A DNA stretch of 64,000 nucleotides. Origin: Psychrobacter sp. LV10R520-6. GTDB lineage: Bacteria > Pseudomonadota > Gammaproteobacteria > Pseudomonadales > Moraxellaceae. The notes under the pieces are model-generated. The model saw nothing but the letters and a program-made list of their open reading frames with translations, was not told the DNA's origin and ran no database searches. Both the position numbers and the translations under genes were made by a program. The DNA is taken from the NCBI RefSeq assembly GCF_900182925.1, contig NZ_LT900024.1, positions 806,001-870,000 of the forward strand. Reading direction: 5' to 3'. This document shows, piece after piece, positions 58,077 through 64,000 of the stretch. Position 1 is the first letter of the stretch, and each line of letters starts with the position of its first letter.

Positions 58077-58700
58077 ATGAAGTACCAGATTGATGACTCG
58101 TATATAGATGATATACCTAGTGCTGTTATGTATCGACGGACCATGGAGCATTGCCCTAAGTCTACTATTGGTTGTTTTATAACGAGCGATGATTGGAATG
58201 AGCAGACTCTACTAGAGCTAAAAGAGGGATCAGAGGCTTGGTTTTTAGTGGGCTTACAAACAGATAATATAGATTTTGAGCGCTTAGATATTATAGAGGG
58301 CGTTATTAGATGTCAGCCTGATGAAGTAAACGATGTCATTAAACTGCTTAATGTAAACTCTGCAAGTACTATTATCGGTATAGATGTTGTAGATATTAAA
58401 AGTATGTTTGAGTGTGATAATTTATTTCAATTCATCCAAGCAAGTGCCACAGGTGAATCTGACTCAGATTTAGTAAAGATAGCTACACAGCAGTTAGTTA
58501 GTCAACTTATAAAAGCACGTCATACTAAAGGGTTGTTTATTGGAATGGAGAGTGTCGAAAGTCCCTCACTAGAGGTATTTTCTTATGTATCAGAAGCTGT
58601 TGAAGCCTTATTGTCTGATGATGTGTTTATATATTACAGTTCAAGTATTACTGATGAGCCTGATTGTTTTCGTTTAAAGGCGATATATGCTTCGGCATAG
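58077..58700 (+). CDS. stand-alone paralogue of the LRR protein's C-terminal domain (FtsZ-C-like)
   Basis: 207 residues from the ATG at 58077. It aligns with residues about 715-904 of the LRR protein throughout: SDDWNEQTLLELK, IIEGVIRCQPDEVNDV, VDIKSMFE, FIQASATGESDSD, and a final strand near KAIYASA. The same resemblance to the FtsZ C-terminal domain applies. It has no LRR, GTPase or signal segment. The two copies probably arose by duplication and may bind each other or a common partner; this is an inference. Confidence 0.75.
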   Translation: MKYQIDDSYIDDIPSAVMYRRTMEHCPKSTIGCFITSDDWNEQTLLELKEGSEAWFLVGLQTDNIDFERLDIIEGVIRCQPDEVNDVIKLLNVNSASTIIGIDVVDIKSMFECDNLFQFIQASATGESDSDLVKIATQQLVSQLIKARHTKGLFIGMESVESPSLEVFSYVSEAVEALLSDDVFIYYSSSITDEPDCFRLKAIYASA

Positions 58701-58708
58701 CTCAGTTT

Positions 58709-58890
58709 TGTAGTGGTCAAGTACTGACGTAACATAGGTAATAGCATCACTTGGTTGCTGCTATTACCTGCTGAGTCTGCTTGTGTCTGTACTCTAGTGC
58801 CTTTAGGACTACGCAGATTTAAGCATTGCTCAGGAGAAAGGTAACGATAGCCTAAATTCATTAGTAGTGTTAAAGCAGGAATTTAGGCGC
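58709..58890 (-). mobile_element. possible insertion-sequence remnant
   Basis: TGTAGTGGTCAA at 58709-58720 is identical to the first 12 bases of the IS3-family element at 60935. Minus-strand reading from about 58860 gives NLGYRYLSPEQCLNLRSP, which looks like the end of a transposase. An inverted repeat GGTAATAGCA/TGCTATTACC (58737-58768) lies within. The fragment is short and has no opposite end, so this is tentative. Confidence 0.4.
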
Positions 58891-58965
58891 TGAATTCTTC
58901 TTTGAAGTTGATGCTAGGGTTGGTCATATGAATATTCTTATAGTTATCGCTTGATAAGTGTGAAG

Positions 58966-59652
58966 CTAGTCGCGGCATTTTTTATAATTTGAAGAAGCAT
59001 CATTCCAGTCGGCTTTGATACGTACACTTTTATTTGCTAGATATTCGTACTCTATTGTGTGTATGGCTGGTTCAGCTTCATAATAAAATGCGCCGGTGAC
59101 ATTTAATACATTAGAGGAGCTAGGATCTACTTTTATAACCTTGAAGTGTTGAGTGCCATTTGATGAGCCTGTACTATCGCTTAGAAACGCTGACTGACGA
59201 TCTCCTTTAGCATACTCGCACTCTCCCCAAGAGCCTTGGTATTTTGTAGGAACCAAACTAGATTTTTTTGAGTAAACGTAAGAGCCGTTAAAAGCTTTTT
59301 CAGTAGAGGTACAGTTGCTTAAGTTTTTTAGCTGAATTTCATTGGGTGAAAAAGCAACTTCCACTCGGCAACCTAAGTTAGATTGATAATCTAGGTAGCC
59401 ACTCTCTGGCACCGTAAAAACAACCGTTTGACTGTCTTGTATAGGCTTGGCTTTACTAGCAATAACAAAGCTAGAGTCGCCAATCATATTGGCAAGAAAA
59501 AGCTCATAATGTTTAGCGCCCTCATATTCAAAGCTGCTTAGATGTACTCGCTTATTGTTATTGGTACCGCTTACATAGACACCTTCTACTACAGGAGCGG
59601 CCATAGCGGTCAGTGGTAGTGTGGCAAGTAGTACAAAAGCTTTTTTGAACAT
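58966..59652 (-). CDS. secreted hypothetical protein
   Basis: 228 residues. A Sec signal peptide MFKKAFVLLATLPLTAMA is followed by APVVEGVYVSG. The mature part is beta-rich with four or five cysteines (GCRVEV, SNCTS, GECEY, KKCRD) that could form disulfides. No family is recognised. It is likely periplasmic or released. It lies between the LRR-related genes and the nuclease pair, on the minus strand. Confidence 0.75.
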   Translation of the reverse strand: MFKKAFVLLATLPLTAMAAPVVEGVYVSGTNNNKRVHLSSFEYEGAKHYELFLANMIGDSSFVIASKAKPIQDSQTVVFTVPESGYLDYQSNLGCRVEVAFSPNEIQLKNLSNCTSTEKAFNGSYVYSKKSSLVPTKYQGSWGECEYAKGDRQSAFLSDSTGSSNGTQHFKVIKVDPSSSNVLNVTGAFYYEAEPAIHTIEYEYLANKSVRIKADWNDASSNYKKCRD

Positions 59653-60946
59653 GAGGTAATTCCTTTATATGATTCAACCGTTCTCATTGATAGGCGCAAA
59701 GCCTAAGCCTATTAATCCACCTTAACCAGCTTTGCGATTGGTTATCATGCTTCGAGATAGGTCGGATATAGGCGATGCTTAAAGTCCATACAACTAAAAT
59801 ATTTATTCAATCAATGTTGGACGATAATTTAGCTCTAAGTTGTTTAGGTGACCCATTAATTCAACAATATTGGCTGATAGTTCTTCTAAATCAAAATTTT
59901 TAAATGTAAAAGATATACCCCAGTAAGTGTTATTTATTTCATACCAAGGTTCACCTTTAAACTCTAGCAATGCATCGCCAATGAAGTTTTCGAATTGCTC
60001 TGTCAACTCATCAGACTGCTTGGCAATATGCAAATTAATCTTATGCGATATGTCATTATCACTAGCCTTCATCCATAGAACGATATCAGAGCCTGTTGTC
60101 CAGTTGAGGTTAGTGAATTTAATGACAGGTTCATAGTAATACCACTTACCGTGTTTTACTTTACATTCAAAATTTTGAAGATCACTGGCATTTAAGTCTG
60201 ATGAGATTTTTGCTCCAATCTTAGGCATCAGATTGTTGTAGATATAATCATTCAATTGGGCAAATTCATTCAAGTTTTCAGTTAAAAAAGAAATTTCATT
60301 TGCATTGATATCAGTCATCGTGTTCAAGCCTTTTAAATGTAATAGAAACTCTCTGGCAAACAAAGTCCATTTGTTATAAGGGTTGTCAAACATGGTTTTT
60401 GACAAGCGTTTTTCAATATGTTCAACCAGTTCGTTGTATGAGATGCCATGCCAGCCATCTGCTGCCAGATCTGCACTGACGTTACCATTGAGGCAGAGCA
60501 CCATTTTAACGAGTGTCTTTGAGGTTGAGCCTTTAGAGCCATTATTGATACGCTCATTACCAAAGGCTGTGTATTCATCAAAGGGGTTGTTTTGATGATG
60601 GTGGATTTTACATTCAATCACTATTACTTCAGTGTCAGTCTCTACGAGTAAGTCAATACGCTTGCCATTTTGCGTAGATACTTCCGTCTCTACACTCTCA
60701 AAAGTACCTAAGTCGGATAGTATGCCCTTTTTAGCGATAGCAGACTCTAGACCTCTAAAGAAACTGTTACCCAAACCGTGGTGGTTGGCTGAATCTAAGA
60801 AGAAGCTGAGCAGTTCAGTCGTTGGGTTTTCAAAATGCCCTCGTGTGCCAACATCAAATAGATTTAAATCCTCATCCGTAAAGTCTAGCGCTCTAAACTT
60901 ATCTATAAGGGCTTTAAACCTATCAAGGTCATAGTGTAGTGGTCAA

Positions 60947-61762
60947 CTAATTTAGGACACCTGACAAGAGGTTTTGGTTAAAGTAGCGTCTCTCTTTTTC
61001 AGCTGGTGACAGATGATCATTGAAGCTGTGCGGTCTCACGGTTTGATAGTAGCCCCAAATATAATCACTAATGGCGCTCGATGCTTCAGCGATATCCTCG
61101 TAACCACCCTTTGGCATCCACTCGGTTTTGAAGCTTCTAAAGAACCTTTCAGTAGGTGCGTTATCCCAACAGTTACCTTTTCGGCTCATACTCTGCGTCA
61201 TACTCTTACAGTCAGCTATGGCTTCAGCGAATTTCTCACTGGTGTAGTGCGTGCCTTGGTCTGAATGGAACAGTATGTTGCTCGGTTTAAATCTGGTGTG
61301 ATACGCCATCTGTAGTGCTGAGCTTGTCAATATGCTATCAGGAGAGTCTGATATGCTAAAGCCTACGATACGACGCGCAAACAGATCTAGAACCACAGCC
61401 AAATAGCACCAGCCCCCTTTGATACGAATATAAGTCACGTCCCCCGTCCATACTTGGTTCGGTGCTGCTGGGCTAAAGTTGCGATCTAAGATATTGTCAT
61501 GGGTTCTATGTATTTGATCACAGTGCTTGTACTTGTGTGTCTTTAACTGGCAACTGATGAGCCCCATTTGCTTCATAAGCTTAGCAGTTAGGTAACGTGT
61601 CAGCTTAATACCATGCTCATTAGCCAATATAGCGATAACAGTGCGAGCCCCTGCTGATTGCTTTGAGTCGTTGAATATTTGACGTATCAAAGCCTTTAGT
61701 TTGACACGTTCTACATCAATGGGCTTAGTCTGTATACCATAGTAGTAGCTGCTTCTCACCAC
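60947..61762 (-). CDS. IS3-family transposase OrfB (DDE integrase domain)
   Basis: 271 residues from an internal ATG; the real product is probably the OrfAB fusion made by -1 frameshifting. The catalytic residues are in WTGDVTYIRI (Asp), FHSDQGTHYTS (Asp) and NAPTERFF (Glu). HTH_21-like residues precede the catalytic domain. It inserts and excises the element. Confidence 0.92.
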   Translation of the reverse strand: MVRSSYYYGIQTKPIDVERVKLKALIRQIFNDSKQSAGARTVIAILANEHGIKLTRYLTAKLMKQMGLISCQLKTHKYKHCDQIHRTHDNILDRNFSPAAPNQVWTGDVTYIRIKGGWCYLAVVLDLFARRIVGFSISDSPDSILTSSALQMAYHTRFKPSNILFHSDQGTHYTSEKFAEAIADCKSMTQSMSRKGNCWDNAPTERFFRSFKTEWMPKGGYEDIAEASSAISDYIWGYYQTVRPHSFNDHLSPAEKERRYFNQNLLSGVLN

Positions 61763-61824
61763 GCCAAATAGGTCACATAACTTACGCTTGCTTAATCGTT
61801 TGTCCTGCTCTGCAAGCTTGCTTA

Positions 61825-62136
61825 TCAGTAGTAGCCTTTTAGACTGTCCGATGCCAACAGAGCTGAAGCCTTTTTTAAAATATCACGCTCCATTCTTAGA
61901 CGCTTATTCTCTTTGCGCAGCTGTTGCAACTCTCGCTGCTCATCTGTTAAAGCCAAGCCTTGGGTTGGGGCAACGCCTCGCTGCTCTAGTCGATACTTTC
62001 GTACCCAGTTGTCTAAAGTGGAGATGCCAATCCCTAGCGACTCTGCCACTTCTGCAACCTTGCGCTTGTGATCAATCACTAAGCTGATGGCTTCTAATTT
62101 GAATTCTCGGGTGTATTCTCTGCGTTTGGTAGTCAT
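61825..62136 (-). CDS. IS3-family transposase OrfA
   Basis: 103 residues. A helix-turn-helix (REFKLEAISLVID ... VAEVAESLGIGISTLDNWV) is followed by a leucine-zipper-like segment (ELQQLRKENKRLRMERDILK). It binds the element's ends. The frame ends shortly after the slippery A6G, consistent with frameshifting into OrfB. Confidence 0.92.
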   Translation of the reverse strand: MTTKRREYTREFKLEAISLVIDHKRKVAEVAESLGIGISTLDNWVRKYRLEQRGVAPTQGLALTDEQRELQQLRKENKRLRMERDILKKASALLASDSLKGYY

Positions 62137-62341
62137 ACTAATGTCCTCTTTGAGTTAGTATAACCTCTTAAACACTGTCCAATTTTATTATGCCACTACA
62201 TAGGGTACTTGCACTGATGTCATTGTAATTCCTTTTATCGGTCGTTTTTATGTTGTTGGCTTAGAGATTCCTAGAGATATCCTTGAAATGATGCACAGCG
62301 TACTGTACATCATTGTTAATGTTCACTACGACAATAAAAAC

Positions 62342-63439
62342 CTATAACTGGCTACGCACTTCAGTTTCAAACTCGTTTATTAAAGTCAGTTTATGTATTA
62401 AGCCTTCAAGCGCTATCGTTTTGTCAAATTTTTCAAACGGTGCTTTATAACCTAAGGTAGTATCATTTTTACCTGTCTTCCATTGTTTAGTGCTATATCT
62501 CTTTAGGTGTTGATTGGCTTTATTTGCCAAGTCTTGGTGCCCTATATCAGTCACATAGTAGTTTATACAAAATGACTCGCCTGCACGTGCGTCTAAATAT
62601 AGAGCGACAAATGAATTGGACTGCCATTTTTTGAAAGCAAAACGTAGAGCAGGGTACCTATTCCAAGTGCTTAATTTAATATCTATTTTTTCATTGGGGA
62701 AAATATTACTTAATTCTTGCAAGAGCTCTGAATGAAAAGCTTTAATGGTTTTGTCTTTTAATCGCTCAGCTTGATGTATTTCTCTTAAGTTTTCCAAAAT
62801 GTAATCTGTAGTCTCAGGAGAAATGGTTGAACCAGACATAATACCTTCCAAATGTAATATAAATTCACGAAGCAAGACTAACCATTTATTGAGTGGCTGA
62901 TTAATAAAGGCCTGTGCTAATTTTTCTCTGACGCTATCCAGTAATGCAGGGTAGCTTAAACCGAGCCAGCCTGTAGGTGCATTACCCTTAGGCGATAGCA
63001 CCACAAAAATAGGGTGTTTGTCTTGGTATTGTTCTTCTCTATGAATATGCTGTTGATAGCTTTTAAACGGGTTGTTTAGTTTATGAAAAACCTTATTTTC
63101 GATTACCATGACCCAGTCATTTCCTTCTAACAGGATATCGATATATTTGTTATCCTCAGTAAAGACTTCGCGCTCAGGCTCAGTGATGATAGAGAAATCG
63201 CTGAAGTCAAAATCGGCTGACTCTGGATTAGAAACAGTGAGAGCATCAAATAATGCTTCCGTCATCAAGTTACCTAAGCCATGATCACCTTCACTGTCAC
63301 AGAAAAAGGCTAGCACATCAGAGGTTGGGTTTTCGTAGTAACCACGGCTACCAATGCCGAATATCGTCAGCTCAGGTGTTTCTGGGGTGGGTAAGCTCTT
63401 GATATGCTCTATTAATTGTTTTAACTGAATAATATTCAT
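62342..63439 (-). CDS. PD-(D/E)XK nuclease-like protein, intact paralogue
   Basis: 365 residues. The opening IFGIGSRGYYENPTSDVLAF and DHGLGNLMTEALFDAL match the IS-split gene next to it. The catalytic pattern is the Asp in KYIDILLEGNDWVMVIENKV (ENK as ExK). The helical C-terminal half includes NKWLVLLREFILHLEGIM, also shared. It probably encodes a DNA nuclease; the role is unknown. Together with its disrupted neighbour and the gene at 53411, it makes three members of one superfamily within 10 kb. Confidence 0.82.
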   Translation of the reverse strand: MNIIQLKQLIEHIKSLPTPETPELTIFGIGSRGYYENPTSDVLAFFCDSEGDHGLGNLMTEALFDALTVSNPESADFDFSDFSIITEPEREVFTEDNKYIDILLEGNDWVMVIENKVFHKLNNPFKSYQQHIHREEQYQDKHPIFVVLSPKGNAPTGWLGLSYPALLDSVREKLAQAFINQPLNKWLVLLREFILHLEGIMSGSTISPETTDYILENLREIHQAERLKDKTIKAFHSELLQELSNIFPNEKIDIKLSTWNRYPALRFAFKKWQSNSFVALYLDARAGESFCINYYVTDIGHQDLANKANQHLKRYSTKQWKTGKNDTTLGYKAPFEKFDKTIALEGLIHKLTLINEFETEVRSQL

Positions 63440-63713
63440 TAATTAATTCACCTTAATTCGTTTCTTACCTGTTAATAATTGCTGCGTAATAAAACCCCGA
63501 CATTCACAAAGCCACCTGGCAAATCTTACTATTAGCAATTTGTAGTGCTAGCTTTATATAAACAGGCTTAGATAAATTATCAATATAGTGTGTTCATATT
63601 TTGGCTGATAATCAGTATATCTATAAATGCTATTTATAGACCCGTAGTATTATAGGTAATCACATCTAATAATTTTTAAATATATGGATATAAGTTAATT
63701 CTGCAAAAGCTCA
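63440..63713. other. AT-rich spacer
   Basis: About 270 bases between two minus-strand genes. It presumably holds the promoter of the nuclease gene. No ORF, RNA gene or clear hairpin was recognised. Confidence 0.35.
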
Positions 63714-64000
63714 TTATTTCAAAACCACCTTGCCAGCCACACCATCCATTCGATAGTTTTTAATATCCCCTGCGATAACCAGGTTAATTGCCTTTTCGAT
63801 CTCATCAAGGGGAACGTTGAACCACTCTGTCGCCTTGTAGATATTATCATCACCTGCTTTTGAGGATACTTTGATCCTCTGATCATAGAAGAAAGCATGC
63901 AATACACTCTCAACGCTGCGGGCATTTGCATCATAAACTTGCCACTCAGCAATAATATCTACTGGTTGTTGCAGGAATGCTGTATCTCTAATCGAGTGCT
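63714..64000 (-). CDS. GIY-YIG/T5orf172-type protein, C-terminal part
   Basis: The frame runs to the end of the window without a start, so at least 95 residues of the C-terminus are visible. ARSVESVLHAFFYDQRI ... EWFNVPLDEIEKAINLVIAG matches the second half of the T5orf172/MUG113 branch of GIY-YIG nucleases, which contains the metal-binding glutamate (VESVLH). The catalytic GIY-YIG start lies outside the window. A short internal frame from 63902 is not the start. It extends the accessory island. Confidence 0.65.
   Translation of the reverse strand, partial: HSIRDTAFLQQPVDIIAEWQVYDANARSVESVLHAFFYDQRIKVSSKAGDDNIYKATEWFNVPLDEIEKAINLVIAGDIKNYRMDGVAGKVVLK

Larger units (their letters stand above)
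60935..62200 (-). mobile_element. IS3-family insertion sequence, 1266 bp
   Basis: The terminal inverted repeats begin TGTAGTGG at both ends, with a second shared GGACA block 20 bases in. A 3-bp target duplication TAG flanks it (60932-60934 and 62201-62203). It encodes orfA and orfB on the minus strand with a slippery A-AAA-AAG (61876-61870), as in the IS150-like group. Both ORFs look intact, so the element may still be active. Confidence 0.93.
59803..62223 (-). pseudogene. PD-(D/E)XK nuclease gene split by an IS3-family element
   Basis: The 3' part (59803-60934) holds most of the protein: KRIDLLVETDTEVIVIECKI gives the catalytic Asp and ECK motif, and later DGWHGISYNELVEHIEKRL and WTLFAREFLLHLKGL. 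The start is on the other side of the element: ATG at 62223 with AGGA six bases upstream, reading MTSVQVPY. Removing the element and one TAG copy restores one frame of 383 residues, with the family opening FDVGTRGHFENPTTELLSFF and HHGLGNSF. The gene is a close paralogue of the next nuclease gene (62342-63439), 118 bases upstream in the same direction. Confidence 0.88.

Noticed and set aside
58634..58861. Protein-coding gene on the minus strand (75 codons)
   Set aside because: It overlaps the end of the well-supported 58077-58700 gene, has no ribosome-binding site and fits better as a transposase-tail remnant.

Overview
The window looks like a chromosomal segment of a gammaproteobacterium of the Moraxellaceae, most likely Psychrobacter. 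This is inferred from the gene families, the small 'VHKLVTVPVKVAYKTTKG' lipoprotein, the AT-leaning intergenic regions and the MesX/MesD methionine synthase set. No taxonomic search was run.

Layout. (1) 0-3.3 kb: two c-type cytochromes flank a Tat-exported flavin amine oxidase, probably a periplasmic amine dehydrogenase module that feeds cytochrome c. (2) 3.3-7.1 kb: tolQ-tolR-tolA-tolB on the minus strand. (3) 7.1-23.9 kb: core metabolism and translation genes: an AzgA-type purine permease, putA plus a separate gene for its C-terminal domain, the L16 hydroxylase RoxA, a small lipoprotein, purB, mnmA, ispF, grxD, mnmG, a chaB pseudogene and an AEC transporter. (4) 24.0-29.7 kb: a four-gene Wadjet/Mks-type SMC defence operon in the transcribed order D-C-A-B (toprim nuclease, SMC ATPase, kleisin, MukE-like protein). 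(5) 30.2-37.8 kb: DadA-like D-amino acid dehydrogenase with RidA, a Tat-lipoprotein-like sulfide:quinone oxidoreductase, a small membrane protein, and an adaptor/permease/ATPase exporter. (6) 38.1-45.1 kb: glycerate kinase, an enoyl-CoA hydratase, a tightly overlapping GT2 / methyltransferase / PIG-L / acyl-CoA dehydrogenase cluster with a truncated first gene, and an ExoX-like exonuclease. (7) 45.3-50.0 kb: mesX-mesD-flavin reductase behind a MetR-type operator, then a MetX-like alpha/beta hydrolase. (8) 50.3-64 kb: an accessory island with a frameshifted methyltransferase, PP2C phosphatase, WYL regulator, PD-(D/E)XK nuclease, a large leucine-rich-repeat protein, DUF1810, a second protein sharing the LRR protein's C-terminal domain, a secreted protein, two more PD-(D/E)XK nucleases (one split by an IS3-family element) and the end of a GIY-YIG/T5orf172 protein.

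The strongest candidates for new biology are in the island. The C-terminal domain of the LRR protein and the stand-alone protein 0.65 kb further on are clear relatives of each other. Both have a residue pattern resembling the C-terminal domain of FtsZ, without any FtsZ GTPase domain. The neighbouring PP2C, WYL and nuclease genes run in the same direction and could form one defence or stress module. Other points of note are the D-C-A-B Wadjet variant, the split PutA, the ACAD/PIG-L/methyltransferase/GT2 cluster, and three unrelated short tandem-repeat arrays, each just upstream of a metabolic gene.
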